A stretch of DNA of 64,000 bases from an uncultured Bacteroidota bacterium (GCA_902526165.1 CABZKA010000005.1:1-64000), one strand, 5' to 3'; shown: positions 10,235-17,997, numbered from the stretch's first letter. Program-made: numbers and translations. Notes: generated by a model not told the origin, from the sequence alone.

Positions 10235-11893
10235 ATGAAAAAATTTATTCTGTTAATAATATGTTTGTTTGTAAGCTTCACAGCTTTTTCACAAACAATA
10301 ACATCAGCTTCCTCCGGTAATTGGACCGACGGCTCGACTTGGGTTGGGGGTAATGCACCTGCTAGTGGAAATGATGTAGTTATAGCACACAACGTTACAT
10401 GTAACTCTGTAAAAACTGCAAATTCACTAACAGTCAATGCAGGAGTCACACTGACTGTTGATACATCAGGTAATTTAACAATTACAAATGCAGTCACTGA
10501 TAACGGAACTATTCTAGTCAAAGGTTCAGAAAATTCCTCCGGGAGTTTTATTGCTAAAACAGCTACTGATGTATCTAATCTGTCAGTTCAAGTTTTTGTT
10601 CCTAGAAGTGATGGCAGTACGCCAGATAACTGGAAACTTGTCGGAATTCCAGTCAATGGGGAACAAGTTGGTGATGTCGATGATAACTTAGCGACCAATG
10701 GATCTAAAGTTGGTATAGGTAAATGGGATCATGAGAGTAATTCCTGGGATCTTTACACAACTTCTCAGTCGTTAAGTTACTTACCATCTAACGTTGGTTA
10801 CGAAATGTTGTACAAAGCCTCTGGAGGAGACCAGTTAGTTACTTTTTCTGGATCAATGATTACTACAACCACAAGAGACTCAAGAGAATCCGTTACTAAT
10901 ACGTGGCAGCTTCTAGGCAACCCCTATCCATCATATGTACGGATGTCATCTCAAGCAACTGGAGCTGGTTCTGCGAGCAACGATTATTTTTTCGATACCG
11001 ATAACTTAAATAAGGTAAATGCCTCCTATCAAGCCTTTTACGGCTTTGATGGAAATGCATACGACACATATGCTTACAACAATTCAGATGTTACGCTTTT
11101 GATGCCTGGTGACGCATTTTTTGTCTACTCAGGCGGTTTTAGTACATACACATTTAATGAAGCTATGCAAGTTCACTCATCCGATCAAGGCTTCAGAGGA
11201 AATGTTGTTCCAGGAGGTTCTGATGATGATAACAGAAATGCTGAAATAAAATTTACGATGTCAGATAATTACGGAACATTAAAATATTTAACCATGAAAT
11301 TTGGAGATGACTTTTCTTTAAGTTTAGATCCAGGTGGCGACTTGGGTGCATTTCCATATGGTGAATCCGATATTTATTCAAAGTTAGTTGAGAAAGACAA
11401 TGGTGTTAATTTCACAGTTCAAGCTCTGCCCTATGAGTCAATTGTTGATGTAACTATTCCAATTGGTATTAAATCCGATTCAGGCTTGATGAAACTAGAT
11501 TATAACATAAATACCCTTCCTGAGTACATCGATATGTATTTGGAAGATACTAAGGAAAATACTTTCAAGAAAATCACCGATGGTTTTGAAATCAATTTTG
11601 ATGAAGCTTATGAAGGTTTAGGTAGATTCTACTTACACTTTACTGATCAATTAATTCCAGAACTACCAACTGATGATAATCTAAGAATATACAAAGGATT
11701 AGATTCTGATGTTATGGTTATGGGTTCTGTTGGTAAAAATTACTCTGCTAAAGTGTATGACTACTCAGGTAGATTGATAAAAGAAGTAAACTTCAATCAT
11801 AAAACGAAAATCAATGATTTAGACAGCAAGATGAAGATCTTAAGAATTGAGTCTGAAGAAGGATTAACAATTAAGAAATTTAAATTAAACTAA
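10235..11893 (+). CDS. Secreted protein with T9SS-like C-terminal domain
   Basis: A 552-residue exported protein of unknown role. A signal peptide (MKKFILLIICLFVSFTAFSQ) is followed by a Ser/Gly/Thr-rich beta-solenoid-like start (SGNWTDGSTWVGGNAPASGN, SLTVNAGVTLTVD). This arrangement is common in flavobacterial secreted proteins, and the DNWKLVGIPVNG segment is also typical. The last ~70 residues (NLRIYKGLDSDVMVMGSVGK, YDYSGRLIKEVNF, KKFKLN) resemble a type A T9SS sorting domain. No catalytic motif was recognised. It is followed after 5 bases by a tiny secreted-peptide gene and a terminator, so the two form one transcript. Confidence 0.75.
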   Translation: MKKFILLIICLFVSFTAFSQTITSASSGNWTDGSTWVGGNAPASGNDVVIAHNVTCNSVKTANSLTVNAGVTLTVDTSGNLTITNAVTDNGTILVKGSENSSGSFIAKTATDVSNLSVQVFVPRSDGSTPDNWKLVGIPVNGEQVGDVDDNLATNGSKVGIGKWDHESNSWDLYTTSQSLSYLPSNVGYEMLYKASGGDQLVTFSGSMITTTTRDSRESVTNTWQLLGNPYPSYVRMSSQATGAGSASNDYFFDTDNLNKVNASYQAFYGFDGNAYDTYAYNNSDVTLLMPGDAFFVYSGGFSTYTFNEAMQVHSSDQGFRGNVVPGGSDDDNRNAEIKFTMSDNYGTLKYLTMKFGDDFSLSLDPGGDLGAFPYGESDIYSKLVEKDNGVNFTVQALPYESIVDVTIPIGIKSDSGLMKLDYNINTLPEYIDMYLEDTKENTFKKITDGFEINFDEAYEGLGRFYLHFTDQLIPELPTDDNLRIYKGLDSDVMVMGSVGKNYSAKVYDYSGRLIKEVNFNHKTKINDLDSKMKILRIESEEGLTIKKFKLN

Positions 11894-11898
11894 GAATA

Positions 11899-12048
11899 AT
11901 GAAAAAGAAACAAACAAAAATAACTAGAAAAGAAGCTATTAAGAAGTTTGGAAAATACGCTGCTATGACTGCAGTAGGTACTTTCATTGTTCTTAACCCG
12001 CAAAAGAGTGCTGCTCAATCTCCACCTTCACCGGGATGGGGATCGTAG
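11899..12048 (+). CDS. Small secreted peptide precursor (49 aa), Tat-like leader, Ser C-terminus
   Basis: Too short for the ORF track. It reads MKKKQTKITRKEAIKKFGKY, then the hydrophobic AAMTAVGTFIVLNP, KSAAQ and the tail SPPSPGWGS before TAG. The TRKEAIKK stretch before a hydrophobic run resembles a Tat-like signal with Arg-Lys in place of Arg-Arg. Signal peptidase cleavage after SAA would release a peptide of about ten residues rich in Pro/Gly/Ser. It starts 5 bases after the upstream secreted protein and is followed by a strong terminator. Similar short leader-plus-Pro/Gly-tail proteins are, to my recollection, found in other Flavobacteriia; their function is unknown to me. Confidence 0.75.
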   Translation: MKKKQTKITRKEAIKKFGKYAAMTAVGTFIVLNPQKSAAQSPPSPGWGS

Positions 12049-12060
12049 GATACTCTAATC

Positions 12061-12096
12061 AAAAAAACCCTTTGCAAATGCAGAGGGTTTTTTTTT
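12061..12096 (+). terminator. Intrinsic terminator after the secreted-peptide operon
   Basis: AAACCCTTTGC and GCAGAGGGTTT form an 11-bp stem (one G-T pair) around the 4-base loop AAAT, followed by a run of T. It ends the 10235-12048 transcript 12 bases after the peptide stop. The A run on its left side could let it also work on the opposite strand. Confidence 0.93.
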
Positions 12097-12145
12097 AAAC
12101 CCTCAAGAAATAATTATAGTAAATTGGATTTGATAAGCACTTCAA

Positions 12146-13222
12146 ATGATCATTAAGAAAAAAATCAATAAAGAAGAAAGTCTTATTTATTTAAAAAAAG
12201 TGAATAAGTTTTTAGTTGTTGGTAAAGAAAATTTAAAATTAATTGATGCTTACTTAAAAAAATCTAAAAATGATTTTGATAGTTATTTAAGGAAGAGTTT
12301 TCCAAAAAAGTTTAGAGCAATAAAAAAAGATCTTCAAAATATTTTCAAAGTTGATAGAAAATCAATTGTGAATCAGAATTTGAAGTTTAAAAAGCCAAAA
12401 AAAACTCATTATTTTAATTTTAGAATTGAGGACAAATATTACAGTATTGAATACAACAACTCCAAAATCATCTCATCAGTACTGGGTTTATTAAACCACC
12501 TTAAAGCCAATGCTAAAACGAATAGCGAGAAGATTCATATATACTCATCAAAAAATTATTGTCAACTTAAGATTAATAATAAAAATATGATTTTTAAAAA
12601 GAATGAAAGTCATATTATCTCTGGAAGAATAATTTCATACCTGACCTCAAACCTACATCAAATCAAATACAAAAGTTGGTCAGGTTTTTTACATGGAACC
12701 ACAGTTTCAAAAAACAATAAAGGAGTAATAATTTTGGGTAAATCTGGAAGTGGAAAAACCTTATCTTCTTCTATATTAATTAAAAATGGTTTTGATCTAG
12801 TCTGCGATGATATGTCTCCGCTCACAAGAGATGGTAAAATAGGTTTTTTTCCAAATGCTCTATCTGTAAAGCCAAGTGGATATAAAAAAATTGATCAATT
12901 AATAGAAAATGATTTTCATGTTTGTGAAACAATTGGTCCAAAAGGTCCTACCAAGTATATTTATCCAAAAAATAATCATTTAAAAGTCAAAAAAATACAA
13001 TGTCAAAAAATTGTTAAAATAAGTTTTAAGAAAAACTCCAAGTTAAAAATTGCTAAAATTGATAATAAAGATCTTTTGATTCATTTTTTGGATGATTCCT
13101 TTATCAATATGAATAATTTATCTGCCAAATCATTTATTAGTTGGTTTTTAAATTGTAAATGTTTTGAAATAACCTATACCAGAGATAATGATCTTCTTAG
13201 AGCTTTGAAAAAAATGGAATAA
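12146..13222 (+). CDS. HprK-like P-loop serine kinase domain protein
   Basis: A 358-residue protein whose C-terminal half resembles the HPr-kinase fold: LHGTTVSKNNKGVIILGKSG with P loop GKSGSGKT (residues 198-205) and an acidic pair VCDDMSPL (221-222). It is not the canonical HprK of sugar regulation. The first ~65 residues (KFLVVGKENLKLIDAYLKKS onward) have a beta-then-helix pattern loosely like PqqD/RRE peptide-binding domains; that is inference. It is extremely Lys/Asn-rich. It has its own start after a terminator, next to the small secreted peptide. HprK-like kinases in some lasso-peptide clusters phosphorylate a C-terminal Ser of the precursor. Confidence 0.7.
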   Translation: MIIKKKINKEESLIYLKKVNKFLVVGKENLKLIDAYLKKSKNDFDSYLRKSFPKKFRAIKKDLQNIFKVDRKSIVNQNLKFKKPKKTHYFNFRIEDKYYSIEYNNSKIISSVLGLLNHLKANAKTNSEKIHIYSSKNYCQLKINNKNMIFKKNESHIISGRIISYLTSNLHQIKYKSWSGFLHGTTVSKNNKGVIILGKSGSGKTLSSSILIKNGFDLVCDDMSPLTRDGKIGFFPNALSVKPSGYKKIDQLIENDFHVCETIGPKGPTKYIYPKNNHLKVKKIQCQKIVKISFKKNSKLKIAKIDNKDLLIHFLDDSFINMNNLSAKSFISWFLNCKCFEITYTRDNDLLRALKKME

Positions 13223-13226
13223 ATTG

Positions 13227-13298
13227 AGCCAATGCCGAGAGTTGAACTCGGGACCTTTTCCTTACCAAGGAAACGCTCTACCCCTGAGCTACATCGGC
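13227..13298 (-). tRNA. tRNA-Thr (anticodon GGT)
   Basis: 72-base cloverleaf on the minus strand. The acceptor GCCGATG pairs with CATTGGC (one G-T), discriminator T. The anticodon stem TTTCC/GGAAA encloses TTGGTAA, anticodon GGT. The T arm is CCGAG-TTCAACT-CTCGG. It is the last gene of the four-tRNA cluster. Confidence 0.97.
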
Positions 13299-13304
13299 TT
13301 ATTG

Positions 13305-13377
13305 AGCGGAAGACCGGGTTCGAACCGGCGACATTCAGCTTGGAAGGCTGACGCTCTACCAGCTGAGCTACTTCCGC
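13305..13377 (-). tRNA. tRNA-Gly (anticodon TCC)
   Basis: 73-base cloverleaf on the minus strand. The acceptor GCGGAAG pairs with CTTCCGC, discriminator T. The anticodon stem TCAGC/GCTGA encloses CTTCCAA, anticodon TCC. The T arm is GCCGG-TTCGAAC-CCGGT. Only 6 bases separate it from tRNA-Thr(GGT). Confidence 0.97.
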
Positions 13378-13391
13378 TTGATAGAGTTTTG

Positions 13392-13474
13392 TGGGGAGAG
13401 CAGGATTCGAACCTGCGAAGGTATAAACCAACAGATTTACAGTCTGTCCTCGTTGGCCGCTTGAGTATCTCCCC
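13392..13474 (-). tRNA. tRNA-Tyr (anticodon GTA)
   Basis: 83-base tRNA with a long variable arm, as expected for bacterial tRNA-Tyr. The acceptor GGGGAGA pairs with TCTCCCC, discriminator A. The anticodon stem ACAGA/TCTGT encloses CTGTAAA, anticodon GTA. The T arm is GCAGG-TTCGAAT-CCTGC. Confidence 0.97.
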
Positions 13475-13479
13475 TAAAG

Positions 13480-13553
13480 AGCCGATGGAGGGACTCGAAC
13501 CCACGACCTGCTGATTACAAATCAGCTGCTCTAGCCAGCTGAGCTACATCGGC
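13480..13553 (-). tRNA. tRNA-Thr (anticodon TGT)
   Basis: 74-base cloverleaf on the minus strand. The acceptor GCCGATG pairs with CATCGGC, discriminator T. The anticodon stem GCTGA/TCAGC encloses TTTGTAA, anticodon TGT. It is first in the transcript Thr(TGT)-Tyr-Gly-Thr(GGT), the same order as thrU-tyrU-glyT-thrT upstream of tufB in E. coli. Confidence 0.97.
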
Positions 13554-13565
13554 GATTTAGGACAG

Positions 13566-13573
13566 CAAATGTA
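13566..13573 (-). promoter_or_regulatory. -7 box of the Thr-Tyr-Gly-Thr tRNA operon
   Basis: The minus strand reads TACATTTG, a full match to TAnnTTTG, 12 bases before the first tRNA. No clear TTG lies at the -33 distance; that region is occupied by the inverted repeat at 13589-13619. Confidence 0.5.
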
Positions 13574-13588
13574 TATAATTTAATCGAA

Positions 13589-13619
13589 AAAAATTAACTT
13601 TATGGTTCAGTTAATTTTT
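13589..13619. repeat. 11-bp perfect inverted repeat between divergent tRNA operon and PH-domain genes
   Basis: AAAAATTAACT and AGTTAATTTTT flank a 9-base loop. It lies between two divergent transcription units and covers the expected -33 region of the tRNA promoter. It could be an operator, or a bidirectional terminator-like hairpin in a leader; the sequence does not decide. Confidence 0.55.
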
Positions 13620-13645
13620 ATTTTAATTTCTATTATTAGCCTATT

Positions 13646-14179
13646 ATGCCAAAAAAAAAATTTGAGAACAAAACTGTTTTCCTTGATGAAATTCCTGACT
13701 TTGAAAATAGCGAAAACACCAAACTAGAAAAGGATTATATAAAAGTAATCTACGCAAACATATTTATAATATTTTCTTTATTAACGATTGGAGCATTAAT
13801 AGCAACATTAAGTTTTGATCTCTATGCAAAAGGAATATACTATATCATTTGGCTAATATCTTACTTTTTATTTTGGATTATAATTTTAATTTACTACATA
13901 GCTAGTTTTAAAAAGAGAAGCTATAGCTTCAGAGACCATGATGTGGTCTACAATTATGGAGTTATTTACCAAACTAAGGTTTTAATACCTTTTAACAGAA
14001 TTCAGCATATTGCTCTTCACCAAGGACTTTTTTCAAGAATGTATGGACTTGCCTCACTTCAGTTTTATACAGCTGGAGGAGCTACAACTGACATCAACAT
14101 TAAGGGGTTGAAACTTGATACTGCCCAAAAGTTCAAAACTTTTGTTTCAGAAAAAATTGAAAAAATTGACAAAAAGTGA
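13646..14179 (+). CDS. Bacterial PH domain membrane protein (YdbS-like)
   Basis: A 177-residue membrane protein of unknown role. A charged N-terminus is followed by two transmembrane helices (ANIFIIFSLLTIGALIATLS; IIWLISYFLFWIIILIYYIA) and a bPH2 domain with IPFNRIQHIALHQGLFSRMY and LASLQFYTAGG. YdbS-type proteins usually pair with a longer YdbT partner, as here: the next gene overlaps by 4 bases. In Bacillus the YdbS/YdbT pair has been linked to antimicrobial-peptide resistance; that is family knowledge only. Confidence 0.85.
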   Translation: MPKKKFENKTVFLDEIPDFENSENTKLEKDYIKVIYANIFIIFSLLTIGALIATLSFDLYAKGIYYIIWLISYFLFWIIILIYYIASFKKRSYSFRDHDVVYNYGVIYQTKVLIPFNRIQHIALHQGLFSRMYGLASLQFYTAGGATTDINIKGLKLDTAQKFKTFVSEKIEKIDKK

Positions 14180-15666
14180 ATAAGGAAATAATTGAAAAAT
14201 ATTCAGTTTTTAGAAAACAGTCAAAAGTAGGAGCTTTGGTTTTTTTATTTGACTCAATAAGAAAAAATGCAGTAAACTTTTTATTTATACTTGTACCTAC
14301 TGGATTTGATTTAGTAGTGTTCATTATTGTATCGATGATCTTTGTTTTGATTATGGGTATTTATGCCTATATCAAATACTATTATTTTGAATACAGTTTT
14401 GATTTTGAAAGGTCAGAGTTTTTGATAAAGAAAGGTTGGCTGAAAAAAACTAAATTATCAGTACCGTTTGAAAAAATTCAACAGGTTAATATAAATCAAA
14501 ACATAATTCACAAAGTTTTTAGTTTGTACGAGATTCAAATGGATACAGCAGGGTCGAAAGATACTGAAGTTGATATCAAAGCGGTTTCAAGAAAAATTGC
14601 AGAAGATTTTAAAGAAATATCCGAGACAATCAAAAAAAGTATTTCAAAAAATATTGATAATAATATAAGCGATATAAAACAGGAAGAGTCATTGGAAATT
14701 GATCTACTTACCCTAGTTAAGACAGGATTGACATCGCAATACTTTGAGACACTCGGTGCAATGATTGCTCTATTTTTTGTTGGACTTGGTTTTTTGAATG
14801 ATTTAGAGATTGACTACGCTCCTGCAATTGTTGATTTTTATTACGAAGCTGATTTTAATGTACTTGCAATTTCAATTGTAATCTTCATTGTGATATATAT
14901 AGTGTTGATGGTTAACCTATGTCTTACTTTAATTAAATATTACGGATATAAAGCACTTAAAAAATTACAAAATCTGGAGGTGAAATATGGCTTGATTCAA
15001 ACAAAATCAATTCTTCTTTCCCCAATAAAAGTACAAGAATTTAGATCCACACAAAATTGGATTCAAAAAAAAATAAATCTTCGCAATGTTAGAATTAGTC
15101 AAGCTTCCAGTATGAATGTGGCCGCTCCAAACAGACGAAATATTGTAGATGTTCCTGGATGCTCAAATGAACAAAAGAATAAATTATTTGATTTTATATA
15201 TGACAATAAAATTAGTGATGAGATTGTTGTGAGGCCTAGTATTCGAAAATTTTTGATTAATTTTTCATTATTTGCTTTACTACCCACAATTATTTTTATT
15301 CTACTGCACAATAACATTTCAATTTTAGATAATGCTTATTTCTTAAATTTCACATTTTTTTATTTCGTAGTCTCATCATTTGCAGCATGGAGATTTTATA
15401 GAAATAGTATTCTTTTCTATTCTGAAAATTTCATAAGAATTCAATCTGGCTTTTGGGATATTAAAACCAAAACAATTGAAAATTATAAAATTCAGTCTGT
15501 GATGCTTTATCAAGCATTTTGGCATAAGAGATTTAATTTAGGTGGTATAATTTTACTTACAGCAGGTGGTATGTCATACATAACAACATGTAATTTTGAG
15601 TTGCTAAAAAAAATCACCAATAATGTTATTTACAAAGTTGAAATATCGAAAAAAAGATGGATGTAA
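14176..15666 (+). CDS. Bacterial PH domain membrane protein (YdbT-like)
   Basis: 496 residues with several transmembrane pairs and three bPH2-type repeats (VPFEKIQQVNINQNIIHKVF; LSPIKVQEFRSTQNWIQKKI; NYKIQSVMLYQAFWHKRFNL). It begins with GTG whose last two bases plus the next A form the stop of the upstream gene, so the pair is translationally coupled. The likely role is with its YdbS-like neighbour in the cytoplasmic membrane; function unknown. Its stop abuts the stop of the converging recombinase gene with no gap. Confidence 0.85.
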   Translation: MNKEIIEKYSVFRKQSKVGALVFLFDSIRKNAVNFLFILVPTGFDLVVFIIVSMIFVLIMGIYAYIKYYYFEYSFDFERSEFLIKKGWLKKTKLSVPFEKIQQVNINQNIIHKVFSLYEIQMDTAGSKDTEVDIKAVSRKIAEDFKEISETIKKSISKNIDNNISDIKQEESLEIDLLTLVKTGLTSQYFETLGAMIALFFVGLGFLNDLEIDYAPAIVDFYYEADFNVLAISIVIFIVIYIVLMVNLCLTLIKYYGYKALKKLQNLEVKYGLIQTKSILLSPIKVQEFRSTQNWIQKKINLRNVRISQASSMNVAAPNRRNIVDVPGCSNEQKNKLFDFIYDNKISDEIVVRPSIRKFLINFSLFALLPTIIFILLHNNISILDNAYFLNFTFFYFVVSSFAAWRFYRNSILFYSENFIRIQSGFWDIKTKTIENYKIQSVMLYQAFWHKRFNLGGIILLTAGGMSYITTCNFELLKKITNNVIYKVEISKKRWM

Positions 15667-16524
15667 TTAAATTTCTCTGGGATGACTCCTTTTGTAATCA
15701 CTAATAATTTTTGGCATTTTAATTTTGGTATAAATCTGTGTTGATGATAGAGAGCTATGACCTAAAATTTCTTTAATAGAATTTATATCTGCTCCATTAT
15801 TTAATAGATGTGTTGCAAAAGTATGTCTTAAAACGTGTGGGCTTAATTTAACTTTTGTAGATACTTTTCTGAAATATTTCTTTATAATTCTATATACAGT
15901 TGATTTACTTATCATATCACCATCTTTTGATGAAAACAGGTATTTAGATTTATTTTTTAAAAGGTATTTTTCAATTGAAAGTTTAAGAGATGGAAGAATG
16001 GGAACCAATCTTTCTTTATTTCTTTTTCCTTTAATCTTAATCAACTTATTTTCAAAATTAATGTCTGAAACTTTTATATTAATTAGTTCTTCTCTTCTAA
16101 TGCCTGTTGAATATAATAATTCGATAACCAATTTATCTCTGTCATTTGCACCATAATTAGAAAAATTTTTAAAAATTTCATCGAGTTCTTTCTCTGTAAA
16201 CGGTTCTACTAACTTTCCATTAGTCTTTAAATTTTTGTGACCTTTTAATGGTGATTTACTTATACTGCCTGTTCTTACTAAAAAATTAAAATAAGATTTC
16301 AGCGAGGATGTTTTTCTATTAATTGTAACTGGCGATATTTTTGTTTCGGATAACTCAACAATCCATTGTCGAATGAATGAGTAGTTCAAGTCATTATCAA
16401 TTTTGGTGTTATTATTTTCTAGAAATTTTAGAAAACCTCTAATATCGTTATCGTACGAATTTATGGTATGAACTGAGTATTTCCTTTCAAAACTTAAGTA
16501 GTTTAAAAATTTATCGAGATACAT
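15667..16524 (-). CDS. Tyrosine recombinase (XerC/XerD family)
   Basis: 285-residue site-specific recombinase. The N-terminal SAM-like core-binding domain (LDKFLNYLSFERKYSVHTIN) and C-terminal catalytic domain carry the full set of residues: Arg in STGIRREELINIKV, HxxR in HVLRHTFATHLL, and LGHSSLSSTQIYT with the His and nucleophilic Tyr. A Xer-type gene next to rpsU is a conserved Bacteroidota arrangement, so this is probably a chromosomal resolvase rather than a mobile-element integrase. I cannot say whether it is the XerC or XerD partner. Confidence 0.93.
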   Translation of the reverse strand: MYLDKFLNYLSFERKYSVHTINSYDNDIRGFLKFLENNNTKIDNDLNYSFIRQWIVELSETKISPVTINRKTSSLKSYFNFLVRTGSISKSPLKGHKNLKTNGKLVEPFTEKELDEIFKNFSNYGANDRDKLVIELLYSTGIRREELINIKVSDINFENKLIKIKGKRNKERLVPILPSLKLSIEKYLLKNKSKYLFSSKDGDMISKSTVYRIIKKYFRKVSTKVKLSPHVLRHTFATHLLNNGADINSIKEILGHSSLSSTQIYTKIKMPKIISDYKRSHPREI

Positions 16525-16567
16525 ATATCAATATAAGTATCAAACAAAAATAATGATAATAAATTTT

Positions 16568-16762
16568 TTATTGGTTTTCGATATCTTTCAATCTTTGAAC
16601 GTAGGAAGCTTTTATGAGTTTGTCACGCTGCCTGACGGAGGGTTTAATGTAGGCTTGCCTTTCCCTTAAAGACTTTAATTTACCAGTGCGATCAAACTTT
16701 CTCTTGAACCTTTTAAGAGCTCTATCTATGCTTTCGCCTTCTTTAACGGGTATAATCAACAT
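16568..16762 (-). CDS. rpsU: Small ribosomal subunit protein bS21
   Basis: 64-residue basic protein of the 30S platform, near the 3' end of 16S rRNA. It starts MLIIPVKEGESIDRALKRFK and has the family's RKFDRTGKLKSLRERQAYIK. In Bacteroidota bS21 helps hide the anti-Shine-Dalgarno sequence, fitting the near absence of Shine-Dalgarno motifs in this window. No strong Shine-Dalgarno is visible before this ATG either (AATAAGAAAATT). It lies 43 bases upstream of the recombinase gene. Confidence 0.97.
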   Translation of the reverse strand: MLIIPVKEGESIDRALKRFKRKFDRTGKLKSLRERQAYIKPSVRQRDKLIKASYVQRLKDIENQ

Positions 16763-16781
16763 AATTTTCTTATTCGTGGGG

Positions 16782-16789
16782 CAAATATA
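16782..16789 (-). promoter_or_regulatory. -7 box of rpsU
   Basis: The minus strand reads TATATTTG (TAnnTTTG), 19 bases before the rpsU ATG. No TTG is seen at the -33 distance. Confidence 0.4.
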
Positions 16790-16812
16790 ACATTAATGAA
16801 GAAATATTAAAT

Positions 16813-17967
16813 TTATTTGGACAAAATTTTTCTTGAGATAACGAGCTTTTGAATTTCACTAGTTCCCTCTCCAATAGTGCAAAGTTTGGAGTCTCTTAGA
16901 AACTTTTCCACGGGAAAATCTTTTATGTATCCATAGCCACCAAAAATTTGAACGGAATCATTTGCAACTTTAACACATAGCTCGGAGGAGTGGAGTTTAC
17001 ACATAGCGCTCAGGGTTGTTACAGGTTCTGAAGTCATTATAGCATCACAAGCTCTTTCAGTTAAAAGCTCTGAAGCTTGAATTTCGGTAGCCATTTCAGC
17101 TAATTTGAATGATATTGCTTGAAATGAACTAATTGGTTTCCCAAATTGCACCCTCTCCCTTGAATATTTTAAAGCAGCACTGTAGGCTCCATTTGCAATT
17201 CCTAAAGAAAGAGCCGCTATGGAAATTCTTCCTCCATCTAAAATCTTCATTGATTGTTTGAATCCATCTCCAACTTCACCAAGTCTATTTGAGTCATCAA
17301 TAATACAATCTGAGAAAATCATTTCAGCAGTTTCAGATGCCCTCATCCCTAGTTTATTTTCTTTTCTTCCAGATGTTAGACCCATGTTTCCTCTCTCAAT
17401 TATAAAAGCAGTAGAATTATTTTTTTCACCAACGGGTCCTGTTCGAAAAATTGCTACAGCCAAGTCTCCAGACTTACCGTGGGTGATAAAATTTTTAGTA
17501 CCATTTAAAACCCATTTATTTCCTTTTTTTACTGCAGTTGATGCCATTTTCCCTGAATCTGATCCAGTGTTAGGCTCAGTGAGTGCCCATGCCCCAATCA
17601 TTTTTCCAGTGGCAAGCAATTTGAGATATTTTTTGTGATGTTCGTTAGAACCAAACTTATAAATATGATTGGTACACAATGAGTTGTGTGCAGCGATTGA
17701 AAGCCCAATTGATGGGTCAACTCTGGAAATTTCATCAATTATAGCAACATATTCATGATATCCAAGTCCGGATCCCCCATATTCTTCTGGCACCAGAATA
17801 CCCATGAAACCATACTCACCAGCTTTTTGTAAAACTTCTTTTGGAAAGTGTTGACTTTCGTCCCAATCCATCACATATGGTTTGATATATTGTAGTGCAA
17901 AATCTCTTGCACTTTCACGAATTAAATTGATTGAACTAGTGTTTCTTGTTTTTGTAATAATACTCAT
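16813..17967 (-). CDS. Acyl-CoA dehydrogenase
   Basis: Flavoenzyme that oxidises acyl-CoA to trans-2-enoyl-CoA and passes electrons to ETF, in fatty acid or branched-chain amino acid breakdown. The 384 residues match the short/medium-chain type. ALTEPNTGSDSGKMASTA is the FAD/substrate signature; QIFGGYGYIKDFPVEKFLRD and IGEGTSEIQK carry the C-terminal signature with the usual catalytic Glu. The substrate chain length cannot be read from sequence. It follows the symporter gene by 30 bases on the same strand. Confidence 0.93.
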   Translation of the reverse strand: MSIITKTRNTSSINLIRESARDFALQYIKPYVMDWDESQHFPKEVLQKAGEYGFMGILVPEEYGGSGLGYHEYVAIIDEISRVDPSIGLSIAAHNSLCTNHIYKFGSNEHHKKYLKLLATGKMIGAWALTEPNTGSDSGKMASTAVKKGNKWVLNGTKNFITHGKSGDLAVAIFRTGPVGEKNNSTAFIIERGNMGLTSGRKENKLGMRASETAEMIFSDCIIDDSNRLGEVGDGFKQSMKILDGGRISIAALSLGIANGAYSAALKYSRERVQFGKPISSFQAISFKLAEMATEIQASELLTERACDAIMTSEPVTTLSAMCKLHSSELCVKVANDSVQIFGGYGYIKDFPVEKFLRDSKLCTIGEGTSEIQKLVISRKILSK

Positions 17968-17997
17968 ATCAAATTTTTTTACAAATTAAATGCCAAA

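Noticed and set aside
10201-10521. 106-aa minus-strand ORF at the start of the secreted-protein gene
   Set aside because: Shadow of the Ser/Thr/Gly-rich coding region; the plus strand has a clear signal peptide and domain.
13224-13514. ORFs of 96, 85 and 71 aa across the tRNA cluster
   Set aside because: They are translations of tRNA genes and their complements (for example SGRPGSNRRHSAWKADALPAE), a well-known annotation artefact.
15667-16524. Tyrosine recombinase as sign of an integrative element
   Set aside because: It lies next to rpsU in a conserved Bacteroidota arrangement, and no att repeats or phage/ICE genes are nearby.
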